DNA of 20,510 bases from Planctomycetota bacterium (GCA_026982835.1 JALSGI010000124.1:1-20510), one strand, 5' to 3'; numbered from the stretch's first letter, positions 1 to 7,511 are shown. Program-made: numbers and translations. Notes: generated from the sequence alone by a model not told the origin.

Positions 1-2
1 CC

Positions 3-323
3 GAGAGCGAGAAGACCGAACAACTCGTCTGCCAATGGCTGCAACAAATGGCCAACCAGACGTTCCGCCACTGGGCCGAGGAGGCCAAGCCTGCTGAAAA
101 ACCCTCCTGCTGTCCCCAGTGCGGCCAAACACTGCGGCACCGCGGTCGGGTCCGTCTCCAGGTGCAGACGCGGTTGGGCGTAGTTTGCTTCCTCATTCCG
201 CGATACCGCTGTGAGAAGTGTCAGCAGGATTACTACCCGGACGGGGAGCAGCTGCGGTTTGGCTCGCACGGGGTAAGCGGTCCGCTGGCGCGGTTGATTT
301 GCCGCCTGATGGTACGCGTTTAG
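3..323 (+). pseudogene. Truncated transposase N-terminal fragment (ISKra4/UPF0236-like)
   Basis: The frame is open to the left edge and ends at a TAG at 321-323. The first ATG inside the window is at 48, but the frame continues upstream of it, so the true start lies outside. The fragment has a zinc-ribbon pattern: CPQCG near the start of the visible part and CEKC about 30 residues later, followed by YPDGEQLRFG. ISKra4/UPF0236 transposases have this arrangement at the N-terminus: two CxxC knuckles, a basic segment, then an aromatic-rich C-terminal knuckle and a P-x-D/E-x-x-L-x-x stretch. The catalytic DDE domain is absent, and no downstream frame restores it. The last codons and the stop lie inside a 47-bp direct repeat (313-359), so the break is probably tied to that repeat. 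The family assignment rests on pattern only; another zinc-ribbon transposase is possible. Confidence 0.6.
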
Positions 324-359
324 CGTGCCAGCACAAGACGAAGCGCCCCCAGAGCAAAA
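313..359 (+). repeat. 47-bp direct repeat, copy 1
   Basis: This copy matches 488-534 at 45 of 47 positions. It supplies the stop codon of the truncated transposase frame. About 17 bp further on, a 29-bp palindromic element (376-404) also recurs after copy 2 (553-581, one difference in the loop). The duplicated unit is therefore about 92-94 bp with a diverged middle. Confidence 0.9.
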
Positions 360-487
360 GAATTGATTTTTGTCTGGCGAGCCGCGTGCGTGAGCACGCG
401 GTTGCTACCGTTTGTGGCCGTTGCTACGCAGGCCAACCGCCGGCCGGCGCCTGCGGCTCGCCGTTGCTCCGCCAGCTAAAGCTGACG

Positions 488-534
488 TACGTGTTTAGCG
501 TGCCAGCATAAGACGAAGCGCCCCCAGAGCAAAA
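488..534 (+). repeat. 47-bp direct repeat, copy 2
   Basis: Second copy of the 313-359 repeat, with two C/T differences. The palindrome with stem CCGCGTGC (559-566 with 571-578) follows it, as it follows copy 1. The 128 bp between the two copies hold palindromes of the same family. Confidence 0.9.
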
Positions 535-695
535 ACGAGTCGATGCTTCTCCGGCGAGCCGCGTGCGTCAGCACGCGGTTGGCGAGCCCCGGGCTTGGAG
601 CCCGGGGAGAGCCAAATAAGTGCATTGCGTTATTTTTCTCCGCTGGCTGAAGCCAGCGGCTCGCCATCCCTCCAAGCCCCCAAGCCTCCAAGCCC

Positions 696-732
696 TCCGG
701 GAGCTTACGCTCCCGGCTCGCCGGAGAACCGC
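696..732 (+). repeat. 37-bp repeat shared with cluster B
   Basis: Identical over all 37 bases to 13379-13415, 12.7 kb away. It contains the palindrome with stem CCGGGAGC, loop TTAC and tail CTCGCC, followed by GGAGAACCGC. The exact match extends past the palindrome, so the two clusters share ancestry and not only a structural format. Confidence 0.93.
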
Positions 733-988
733 CGGCTTACGCCGGCGGCTCGCCGATTGCAAAAACCGGCGCTTGTTCCGGCTTCGGTGCGGAAGCACCG
801 CCGCAAGACCCAAGACCCACGACCTCCGGTGCGGCAGCACCGGCGCACGCCGCAAGCCGCAAGCCGATACCGTCTCTCCCCGCACTGGCGTGCGGGGCTC
901 ATGGCCTCCAAGCCCCCAAGCCTTCACGCCTCCCGCGGCTTTAGCCGCGGGCTCGCCCAACACCCACGCCCCAAGACCGCACACCTTG

Positions 989-2383
989 CTAGGAAGCGTA
1001 CTCCCGGTCGGTCAAAATGCCGGGCATGGGCACCGGGTAGGTGCCGTCCTCCCGGGCGCGAAGCGGAGCCGGGGACTGGTAGGTGAGCTTGTCCACCTCG
1101 GGGGCAAACTCGTGCGGGTGGTTCATCATCTGCTCCAGCGTGACCACCTGCCCGGTGTGGGCGGCCAGGCGGCCCATGCTCGTGACCAGGCTGGCCATCG
1201 CCCCGCGTGGCACTTCGTTGTAGGGGCGATCCTCCCGGATGGCTTGCAGCAGGTCGTTCCATTCCTCGCGGTAGGGGTTGGGTTCCGGCTGCGGGTAGGC
1301 CCACGTCAGCTCGTCCTTGGTCAGTCGCTGCGACTTGTAGATGCGGCAGCGGGCCGGCGTATGGGCCGCCGTGGAGATCACCGCCGAGCCCTTGGTTCCC
1401 TGGGCGTAGCTGGCAAACTCGTTGTAGCAGCCGGCCATGCACCGCCCGGCCAGGAACAACTTACTGCCGTCGCGGAACGTGTACTCCACGTTGTAGGTGT
1501 CGAAGTTCTGGTCCACGTACTGGCCGCGGTAGTGGCGGCCGCCGAAACCCTTGGCCTCCACCGGCCAGTCGTCCTTCATCCAGCAGCACTCGTCGATGTT
1601 GTGGATCAGGAAGTCGCTCACCGCCCCACCGCTGGCCCAAAGGAAAGCGTGGAAGTTCTTGATCTGGTAGAGCAGCTCGGAGATGCCGTCGGGCTTGCGC
1701 TTGGCGAAGGCCGAGCCGGTCGGTCCCACCACGCGGTAGGCCCGAAGCAGCACAATCTCGCCAATCGCTCCGTCCTTGATCCGCTGAAACAACTCCTGCC
1801 GGGCCCGGCAGTGGCGGCACATCAGCCCCACGGCCACTTTCAGCCCCTTGGCCTCGGCCTTTTTGGCCAGTTGGAGCATCTTCTTGGTGGTGGGGCCATC
1901 CACCGTGACCGGCTTTTCCATGAACACATGCAGCCCCTTTTGGATGGCATAGGTAAAATGCACCCAGCGGAAAGCCGGCGGGGTGGTCAGGATCACCACA
2001 TCCCCGGGCCGCAGGCAATCCATCGCCTTGCGGTAGGCGTCAAAGCCCAAAAATCGCCGCTCCGGCGGCACGTCCACCTTGTCGGCAAACTGGGTGGAGA
2101 GCCGCTTGTAGCTGGACTTGAGCTTGTAGTCGAACACGTCGGCCATGGCCACCAGCCGCGTGGGACCGAAGCGGGAGACCAGGGCGTCGGCCGCCGCTCC
2201 CGTGCCGCGTCCTCCGGCCCCGACCAGGGCCAACTGGATCGTGTTGTTCTCTCCGGCGTGCACGTGCGGCACGGCCACTGTGGCCAGGGCCGAGGCGGCG
2301 GCTGCGGTGCCGGTGGCTTTCAGCATCTGGCGGCGGGTCAGTTCGAGGCGGGAACCATTCTGGCGGCGGGCATCCTGTTTCAC
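989..2383 (-). CDS. Tat-exported Gfo/Idh/MocA family oxidoreductase
   Basis: 464 residues. Family members use NAD(P) to oxidise or reduce sugars and related polyols; the substrate here is unknown. The GTG start at 2383 is chosen because AAGGAG lies 8 nt upstream and it includes a twin-arginine signal (TRRQMLKA, residues 16-23, then an Ala-rich stretch to VHA at 41-43). The next ATG would delete the arginine pair. The Rossmann loop is GAGGRG (55-60), the catalytic lysine is in EKP (156-158), and a D-x3-H-x2-D signature (SDFLIHNID) lies in the C-terminal domain. The Tat signal predicts export folded with cofactor. The gene stands alone: cluster A lies downstream and a divergent 384-bp gap upstream. 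The frame stays open for about 470 codons upstream of the start, antisense to the next gene, which I treat as a G+C artefact. Confidence 0.92.
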   Translation of the reverse strand: MKQDARRQNGSRLELTRRQMLKATGTAAAASALATVAVPHVHAGENNTIQLALVGAGGRGTGAAADALVSRFGPTRLVAMADVFDYKLKSSYKRLSTQFADKVDVPPERRFLGFDAYRKAMDCLRPGDVVILTTPPAFRWVHFTYAIQKGLHVFMEKPVTVDGPTTKKMLQLAKKAEAKGLKVAVGLMCRHCRARQELFQRIKDGAIGEIVLLRAYRVVGPTGSAFAKRKPDGISELLYQIKNFHAFLWASGGAVSDFLIHNIDECCWMKDDWPVEAKGFGGRHYRGQYVDQNFDTYNVEYTFRDGSKLFLAGRCMAGCYNEFASYAQGTKGSAVISTAAHTPARCRIYKSQRLTKDELTWAYPQPEPNPYREEWNDLLQAIREDRPYNEVPRGAMASLVTSMGRLAAHTGQVVTLEQMMNHPHEFAPEVDKLTYQSPAPLRAREDGTYPVPMPGILTDREYAS

Positions 2384-2767
2384 TGTGGCAACTCCTTGCA
2401 ATCGACGAGAAGGGGGAAAATCCAACTTGGGCACCTCCGGCCCGGCCACCGGGCCTAGCCGGGGTGCTGTGTGGCTTGCCGCCACGGGGCAAACCGGCCG
2501 GCCGCAGTCTAGTTTACCCGAAAACCCCCTAGGGCAAAATGTTGCCCGGGTGGCGGCAGGGCGTCCGGGGCGACCGGGCGGCGGTAGTTTTTCTCCCCCT
2601 GGGAAGTTTTTTTCAAGACTTCGGCCCCCGGGGCGAATCTTCCAACGGGCACCCCGGATACGGGACACGGTGAAGAGGGCCGGAAGTCCCCCCCGGTGCG
2701 GGGAGTTGGGACGGGGTGGCCGCCGGTTGCAGGGTTGGTTGTTCCCTCGGGTACAGGAGTCGGTGTC
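2384..2767. other. Divergent intergenic region with perfect inverted repeats
   Basis: 384 bp without a convincing gene, between two divergent genes, so it should carry both promoters. Two compact perfect inverted repeats are visible: GGCCCGG/CCGGGCC with a 3-nt loop (2439-2455) and GGGCAA/TTGCCC with a 4-nt loop (2532-2547). A T-rich patch (about 2584-2618) sits in otherwise G+C-rich DNA and could hold a promoter element. I see no convincing -35/-10 pair. Confidence 0.5.
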
Positions 2768-3556
2768 ATGTTGCGGAAAGCCTTGTTTTACGGGCTGGGC
2801 ACGGTGCTGTTGCTGGGATTGGTCTTTGGCCGCGATGGGTTGAGCTACTTGAGCACCGTGGTGGAGGACGTGCGGCAGTCGGTGCGGGAGAAGGTGCCTA
2901 CGGAGTTCGAGCTGCGGCGAGCCCGCAAAATGCTGGCCGAGCTGGAGCCGATCATTCGCCAGAATCGGCGCCGCATGGTGGAAGAGGAGGTCCGCCTGGA
3001 GCAGTTGGCCCAACGCATCGCCCGCTTGGAGGAAAAGCTGCGCCGGGACCAGGCCGAAATCCTCATGCTCCGCGACGACCTGGCCGAAGGCCGCCAGAGC
3101 TACGTCTATGCCGGACGCACCTACACGGCCCAGGAAGTACGCCAGGACCTGGAGCACCGCTTCCAGCGGTTCAAAACCAACCAGTCCACGCTGGAGCATC
3201 TTCGCAAGGTCTATCAGGCGCGCAAGCGGTCGCTGGAGGCCTTGGGCAAGCAGTTGCAAGGGATGCTCGCCGCCCAGGAGCAGTTGCGGCTGGAGGTGGA
3301 GAACCTGGCTGCCCAGTTGGAGATGGTCAAGGCGGCCGAGACGATGAACCAGTTCCAGTTTGACGACAGCCACCTGGCGCGGCTCAAGGCGCTGGTGCGC
3401 GATCTGCAAACGCGGATCCATGTGGCGGCTCGCCTGGCCGACCAGGAGCACGACGCCTACGCGGAGATTCCCGTGCACCAGAAGGACGCCTCGGGCGACA
3501 TCGTGGAGCAGGTAACGCGGTACTTTGACCAGTCCCGCAGCCGGGATGGCGGGTAG
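2768..3556 (+). CDS. Membrane-anchored coiled-coil protein, function unknown
   Basis: 262 residues. The ATG at 2768 has AGGAG 9 nt upstream; an earlier in-frame start at 2696 lacks this and would place a basic stretch before the membrane segment. A hydrophobic helix (about residues 5-20) is followed by long heptad-like helices rich in Glu, Arg, Leu and Gln, roughly residues 45-120 and 130-200. Between them is a short break with the motif YAGRTY followed by an EVRQDLEHRF segment. The layout suggests an inner-membrane anchor with an extended coiled-coil domain, possibly for assembly or scaffolding. I recognise no enzymatic motif. It lies 190 bp before the kinase gene on the same strand, but that gap contains a candidate promoter, so it may not belong to the kinase operon. 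Confidence 0.75.
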   Translation: MLRKALFYGLGTVLLLGLVFGRDGLSYLSTVVEDVRQSVREKVPTEFELRRARKMLAELEPIIRQNRRRMVEEEVRLEQLAQRIARLEEKLRRDQAEILMLRDDLAEGRQSYVYAGRTYTAQEVRQDLEHRFQRFKTNQSTLEHLRKVYQARKRSLEALGKQLQGMLAAQEQLRLEVENLAAQLEMVKAAETMNQFQFDDSHLARLKALVRDLQTRIHVAARLADQEHDAYAEIPVHQKDASGDIVEQVTRYFDQSRSRDGG

Positions 3557-3578
3557 AGGCCGTGGTGGGCCCGCCGGA

Positions 3579-3627
3579 GGCTTTCGGCTGCTGAAAGCCC
3601 AGGGGGAGGTCCCAGGGGCGGCCTCCC
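3579..3627 (+). other. Paired hairpins after the coiled-coil gene
   Basis: GGCTTTC (3579-3585) pairs with GAAAGCC (3593-3599) across a 7-nt loop, and GGGAGG (3604-3609) pairs with CCTCCC (3622-3627). They sit 23 nt after the coiled-coil stop codon. No T-tract follows, so they are not a canonical intrinsic terminator. They may protect the 3' end of the transcript. Confidence 0.35.
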
Positions 3628-3642
3628 TCGGGGCATCCTTCG

Positions 3643-3668
3643 GCAGCCGTGGTGGCTGCGAGTACAAT
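3643..3668 (+). promoter_or_regulatory. Candidate promoter and operator of the kinase operon
   Basis: A -10-like TACAAT (3663-3668) lies 78 nt before the kinase ATG. Directly upstream is a perfect inverted repeat, GCAGCC (3643-3648) and GGCTGC (3654-3659), with a 5-nt spacer. It would fall between -35 and -10, a typical operator position. No good -35 hexamer is visible, so an ECF-type or activator-dependent promoter is possible. Confidence 0.35.
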
Positions 3669-3746
3669 GGAAGGAGCGTGGGCCAGGAGGGTGCCGGGAT
3701 TGCCGCCAGTTGCCCTGGAGCCGTCGTAAGTTGGGAGCCTGGGATC

Positions 3747-5771
3747 ATGGAACCTCGCGCAGCGCCATCCCCCGGGGAACCTGCCACGGCACGCACCGGG
3801 TCGTTTACTTACGAGCCGGGCAGCAAGCCGCTGCCGGGGTTTACCATTCGCCGGGGGATCGGCCACGGGGGGTTTGGCGAGGTGTATGCCGCCGTAAGCG
3901 ACGGGGGCAAGGAAGTGGCCCTGAAGCTCATCCGCCGCAACCTGGAAGTGGAACTGCGCGGCGTGCGGCACTGCCTGAACCTGAAACACCCCCACCTGGT
4001 CATGCTGCTAGATATCCGCCAGGACGGCCGGGGCGACTACTGGGTGGTGATGGAGCACGTGCAGGGGGAGACGCTGGATCGGGTCATCGCCCACCATCCC
4101 CAGGGAATGCCCCCGCAGCTGGCCATGGCCTGGTTCCACCCGCTGGCCCAAGCCGTGGCTTACCTGCACCGCCAGGGGATCGTCCACCGCGACCTGAAGC
4201 CGGGCAACATTTTCAACGATCAGGGGGTGGTCAAGGTGGGGGATTACGGGCTGAGCAAGTATCTTTCGCCCAATCGCCGCAGCGGGCAGACGGAGAACAT
4301 CGGCACGGTCTATTACATGGCCCCGGAGATCGCCAGCGGCCGCTACGGCCAGGGGATCGACATCTACGCCCTGGGCGTGCTGCTTTATGAGATGCTCACC
4401 GGCCATGCACCTTTTGAGGGGGAATCGGTGGGCGAGATCTTGATGAAGCACCTGACGGCCCAGCCGCGGCTGGAAGAAGTGCCCGAGCCGTTCCGCCCGG
4501 TGGTGGCCCGCGCGCTGGCCAAGGACCCCCAGGACCGTTTCGCCACGGTGGAGCAGATGCTGGCCCAGTTGCCGCCCCCCCCGCCCGGTCCGGTGCCGGT
4601 GATGAGCCCTCGGGGCAGCGAAGTCCCGCCGATTGAGCTGATCGACTCGGCCGGCCCGGCCAACCCCCTGGCTGCCACGCGGCCGGTGGAAGATTCTCCG
4701 GCTGCCCCGGCGGAGCCTCTTGGCCACGCGGGAATCGAGGGAGGCGCCACCCCCGAGCCGGTGATGAACTGGTTGCGGCAGTTGCACGCCCGCGTGCGCG
4801 GGTGGCTCAAAGCCAGCGGTCTTCCCCTTTGGGCCAAAGTGCTGGTGCTGGTGGGCTTGGTGGGGTTGCTGCTGGTGACCGCCGAGCTTTGGGTGCAGGC
4901 CCTGATCGTGCTGGGCGTGCTCTACGTGGTGTATTACGTCGCTTGGTTGATGGTGCAGGAGCCGGAAGCGGAGCCGGAGAAGTCCTCCGGGGCGAAGACC
5001 GTCCCCGGTCCCCCGAGCCCTCCGCCGGCTGCTCCCCCGGTGGCAGAACAGCCGGGGGTGCGGGTGATCGAAACGGCCGAGCACGTGCCCGTGGCCCCGC
5101 TTGCCCCTCCCAGGTGGTCCCCCCCGTGGCGAAACGCCCCGGAGCGTTGGGCCTACCGGCTGGGGGCGGTGGTGACGGCCGGGGTGGTGGCCCCGGTGGT
5201 GGCTTCGCTGCTGGCCCCGCTGCTTTTCCCGGCCACCTGGAACCAGTTTTTGTGGCTGGCCCTGTCGGCCACGGCGGCAAGCTGGGCGGTGCTGCTGCTG
5301 GGCTTTGCCTGGGAGCACGTGGCAGCCGAAAGTTTTTCCCGCAGGTTCACCCTGGTGGGAGTGGGCATGCTGCTGGGAGCGTTGAGCTGGCAGTTGCAAA
5401 ACTCGCTGGCCGTGCACCTGGCCCCGGTGGCCGGGGGACTGGAGCCGCTCTGGAACGCGCAGCTGACCACCCCCAGCGGCGATCCCACGCTGCGAGCCTA
5501 CATGCTGTACTTGGGTTTGCTGTTCGGGGCGCTTCGCTGGTGGAAACAGACGGAACTTTTCCGCTGGGCCCGGGTCAGCCTGTGGAGCGTGGCCCTCTGC
5601 GGCCTGGGGGCGTGGCTGCTGGGATTGTTCATCCCGTTCCCCAGCCCCTGGGGAGTGTTCCTGGCTGTTACCGTGGCCATTGCGGTGCAGATGGCCGCCC
5701 CTTGGGTGCCGCCGCACCAGCGACCTGCCCGGGGGGCAGCGGCGGTTCCCAAGCCGTCCGTGTATTCCTAA
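3747..5771 (+). CDS. Hanks-type serine/threonine protein kinase with multi-span membrane tail
   Basis: 674 residues. The N-terminal kinase domain (about 30-275) has the glycine loop GIGHGGFGEV (37-46), the ATP lysine in VALK (K60), the catalytic loop HRDLKPGN (147-154), DYG in place of DFG (166-168) and APE (192-194). All key catalytic residues are present, so it should be active. A Pro-rich linker (276-335) leads to about eight hydrophobic segments near 363-380, 383-402, 471-494, 501-522, 534-552, 582-597, 609-630 and 633-652, with another Pro-rich stretch between the second and third. There is no PASTA or other extracellular sensor domain, so the membrane part itself may sense. The ATG at 3747 has GGGAG about 9 nt upstream. 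The next gene starts 21 nt after the stop, followed by sigma and anti-sigma genes, which suggests the kinase tunes sigma activity. Confidence 0.93.
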   Translation: MEPRAAPSPGEPATARTGSFTYEPGSKPLPGFTIRRGIGHGGFGEVYAAVSDGGKEVALKLIRRNLEVELRGVRHCLNLKHPHLVMLLDIRQDGRGDYWVVMEHVQGETLDRVIAHHPQGMPPQLAMAWFHPLAQAVAYLHRQGIVHRDLKPGNIFNDQGVVKVGDYGLSKYLSPNRRSGQTENIGTVYYMAPEIASGRYGQGIDIYALGVLLYEMLTGHAPFEGESVGEILMKHLTAQPRLEEVPEPFRPVVARALAKDPQDRFATVEQMLAQLPPPPPGPVPVMSPRGSEVPPIELIDSAGPANPLAATRPVEDSPAAPAEPLGHAGIEGGATPEPVMNWLRQLHARVRGWLKASGLPLWAKVLVLVGLVGLLLVTAELWVQALIVLGVLYVVYYVAWLMVQEPEAEPEKSSGAKTVPGPPSPPPAAPPVAEQPGVRVIETAEHVPVAPLAPPRWSPPWRNAPERWAYRLGAVVTAGVVAPVVASLLAPLLFPATWNQFLWLALSATAASWAVLLLGFAWEHVAAESFSRRFTLVGVGMLLGALSWQLQNSLAVHLAPVAGGLEPLWNAQLTTPSGDPTLRAYMLYLGLLFGALRWWKQTELFRWARVSLWSVALCGLGAWLLGLFIPFPSPWGVFLAVTVAIAVQMAAPWVPPHQRPARGAAAVPKPSVYS

Positions 5772-5792
5772 CAACAAGGAACCCCAAACACG

Positions 5793-6797
5793 ATGTCTCC
5801 TGGTGTGGAAGCTGATCCGGCATTGGCTCCCCTGGTCCTGGTGGTGCTGGCTGTGCTGGCCGGGGCCGCCGTGTTGACCTGGCTCAACGGCGGCCATCGC
5901 CGTGGGATACCAGGACTGGTCCTGGCTTGGGGCATGAACGTGCTGTGGACCGTGCTGATCGGGGGGGCCATCTGGCATTGGTACTCCAACCGCCTCCTGC
6001 GGGAAGAAGCTCTACGGGAACAAGCCGGGCGGCAACGTCAACTGGCCCAGCAGACAGCGGCGATCCAAGGCGACCTGGTCCCCGGCGACTCGGCCGGGCG
6101 GCGCTCTTCCCGGCCGCAGGCGCCCAAGCCCCCCTCGGCAGCGCCCCTGCCGGCCCCGGAGCCAAAAGACAAAACGGACCAGGCCACCTCCCCCGCGAAG
6201 CCGACTGCCCAGCAGAGTGATCCGCCGGAGCCGGACTGGGTTTCCCGCCAGCAGCCTTGGACCCGGCATGGCACCCCGCAAGCCTGGCAACTGCACGCCA
6301 CGGTGCACACCGAGTTTTATCTCCCCGAAGACGAGCTGGCCGCCCAGGGGCAACTCCAGCAGCGGGTGTGCCAGCGGGCCGCGGAGCTGGCCCTGGTGCA
6401 GTTTGAACTCTCCGAGGCCGAGGCGGCCTTGGTGGCCAGGAAGCTCCAGAACTGGCCTCAGTTCGCCCACTCCCTGGTCCGCGAAACCTATCGCCAGCGG
6501 CACCAGTCGGCCACGGCCGGCACGATGTACCGCCTGCACGCCTTGGTGGTGTTCGACCAGCAGGCTGTCAACCGGCTGGAGAGCCTGGTGCGGGAAGTCC
6601 AGGCCATCGGGGCGGCCAGGCGGTGGGTTGCCGGATTCGGCTGGCTGTGGCTTGCCGCGGGCGTGGTGCTGGTGGGGATCAAGGTGAACCTGGGCACCGG
6701 GGGCCGGTTCCGCCGCGCCTTGCAGTGGGGCACCGGCGGCGTCATATTGGCCCTGGGCGGCGCAGCCCTGTGGCTGGCCGGGGTGTGGCCGCAGTAG
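5793..6797 (+). CDS. Four-span membrane protein of unknown function in the kinase/sigma operon
   Basis: 334 residues. Two hydrophobic segments near the N-terminus (about 11-31 and 42-63) and two near the C-terminus (about 278-296 and 312-332) flank a soluble middle. The middle contains a Gln/Arg-rich helix (66-90), a Pro/Ala-rich linker (100-150), and a compact region (about 165-270) with a WQLHATVHTEFYLPEDEL segment. With an even number of spans on each side, the middle domain and both termini should lie on one side of the membrane. The ATG has AAGGAA about 11 nt upstream. The gene starts 21 nt after the kinase stop, so co-expression is likely. I recognise no family; a sensor or kinase partner is only an inference from position. 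Confidence 0.75.
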   Translation: MSPGVEADPALAPLVLVVLAVLAGAAVLTWLNGGHRRGIPGLVLAWGMNVLWTVLIGGAIWHWYSNRLLREEALREQAGRQRQLAQQTAAIQGDLVPGDSAGRRSSRPQAPKPPSAAPLPAPEPKDKTDQATSPAKPTAQQSDPPEPDWVSRQQPWTRHGTPQAWQLHATVHTEFYLPEDELAAQGQLQQRVCQRAAELALVQFELSEAEAALVARKLQNWPQFAHSLVRETYRQRHQSATAGTMYRLHALVVFDQQAVNRLESLVREVQAIGAARRWVAGFGWLWLAAGVVLVGIKVNLGTGGRFRRALQWGTGGVILALGGAALWLAGVWPQ

Positions 6798-6799
6798 GC

Positions 6800-6847
6800 G
6801 GTTTGCCGCTGCGGTCCCGCGATCTTCATCCCCCGTGGCGGCAAGCC
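6800..6847 (+). promoter_or_regulatory. Inverted repeat in the leader of the sigma factor gene
   Basis: GGTTTGCCGC (6800-6809) can pair with GCGGCAAGCC (6838-6847) through ten pairs, one of them G-U, closing a 28-nt loop. It fills most of the 63-nt gap before the sigma ATG at 6861. That ATG has no clear Shine-Dalgarno sequence. The fold could affect translation or mRNA processing inside the operon. Confidence 0.4.
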
Positions 6848-6860
6848 GGTCCCCAAGCGC

Positions 6861-7511
6861 ATGACCCCTTCCAGCTCGGCCGAGTCGGATCGCCAACTGG
6901 TCCACCGCATCCGCCGTGGCGAGGCCCAGGCATGGGAAGAACTCATCGCCCGTTACGAGGGGCGGCTGCTGGCTTTCGTCCGCGCCCGGCTCCGCGACCG
7001 TGACCAAGCCGAGGACATCGTGCAAGAGACCCTGATCGGCTTCCTGACCAGCTTGCCCAACTACGACGAAAGCCGCTCCCTGGAAACCTACCTGTTCACC
7101 ATCGCCACCTACAAGCTGACCGATTTCCTGCGCCGCCAGGGCCGCCGACCCAGTATCCCCCTGTCGGCCGCCAGCAACGACCCGGAAAGTCAGTGGCAGC
7201 TGCGCAGTCCCGTCCATGGGGCCTCCACCGTGCTGGGCCGCCGCGAGCAGCAACACCTGGAAGAACAAGCCCTGGTGGCCGCCATGCGGCAGGTGCTCGG
7301 GCACTGGCGTCGCCGGGGCGATTGGGAGAAGATTCGCTGCACGGAGCTGCTGTTTGTGCGCGGGCTGGCCAACAAGCAGGCCGCCGCCGTGCTCCAACTC
7401 TCCGAGCAAACGGTGGCCAACATCAAGTTCGAGTTTTTGCGAAAGCTCAAAAGCGAAGTCCGCAGGCAAGGCCTGCCCGAAGACGTCTTCCCCGAGCTGA
7501 ATCCCCCGTGA
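6861..7511 (+). CDS. ECF-type RNA polymerase sigma factor (sigma-70 family)
   Basis: 216 residues. Region 2 (about 25-95) contains RDQAEDIVQETLIGFL (47-62), the core-binding helix with an intact DxAED motif, then the -10 recognition segment ending DFLRRQGRRP. Region 4 (about 157-203) carries a helix-turn-helix with LANKQAAAVLQLSEQTVANIKF (169-190). The roughly 60-residue linker between regions 2 and 4 is long for a minimal ECF factor. The DxAED motif argues against ECF43, the group controlled by phosphorylation in its absence. The TGA stop overlaps the next ATG by one base, implying translational coupling to the putative anti-sigma factor. It probably directs RNA polymerase to a small regulon that may include its own operon. 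The ATG is chosen as the first in frame after the upstream gene; its ribosome site is weak. Confidence 0.93.
   Translation: MTPSSSAESDRQLVHRIRRGEAQAWEELIARYEGRLLAFVRARLRDRDQAEDIVQETLIGFLTSLPNYDESRSLETYLFTIATYKLTDFLRRQGRRPSIPLSAASNDPESQWQLRSPVHGASTVLGRREQQHLEEQALVAAMRQVLGHWRRRGDWEKIRCTELLFVRGLANKQAAAVLQLSEQTVANIKFEFLRKLKSEVRRQGLPEDVFPELNPP

Larger units (their letters stand above)
376..957. repeat. Cluster A of REP-like palindromes with CTCGCC tails
   Basis: This gene-free stretch holds about twelve short perfect palindromes of one design: a 5-9-bp stem, usually a 3-4-nt loop, and often CTCGCC (or its complement GGCGAG) on one side. Examples (stem arms): 382-389/394-401 (loop GTGA), 559-566/571-578 (GTCA), 587-595/599-607 (TGG), 641-647/652-658 (TGAA), 697-704/709-716 (TTAC), 729-736/741-748 (TTAC), 785-790/795-800 (GGAA), 826-832/837-843 (GGCA), 878-885/890-897 (TGGC), 932-939/944-951 (TTTA). 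CGCAGGC 427-433 with GCCTGCG 449-455 has a longer loop but the same tail. The stems differ in sequence while pairing and format are kept. C-rich CCTCCAAGC-type spacers lie between them at 670-693 and 904-922. I see no coding signal here. Confidence 0.85.

Noticed and set aside
376..957. CRISPR array
   Set aside because: The palindromes differ in sequence, spacing is irregular, and no cas gene is nearby.
620..2458. Plus-strand open frame of about 612 codons across the oxidoreductase gene
   Set aside because: It lies antisense to a clear Gfo/Idh/MocA gene, has repetitive Gly/His/Arg/Leu composition, and has no ribosome site or family motif. High third-position G+C keeps the antisense frame open.
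2384..3796. N-terminal extension of the oxidoreductase frame on the minus strand
   Set aside because: A Tat signal and ribosome site mark the real start at 2383. The extension is antisense to the coiled-coil gene and low in complexity.
4008..5978. Minus-strand open frame of 656 codons opposite the kinase
   Set aside because: The kinase carries all catalytic motifs in the other frame. The antisense translation is Gln/His/Arg/Gly-rich without domains.
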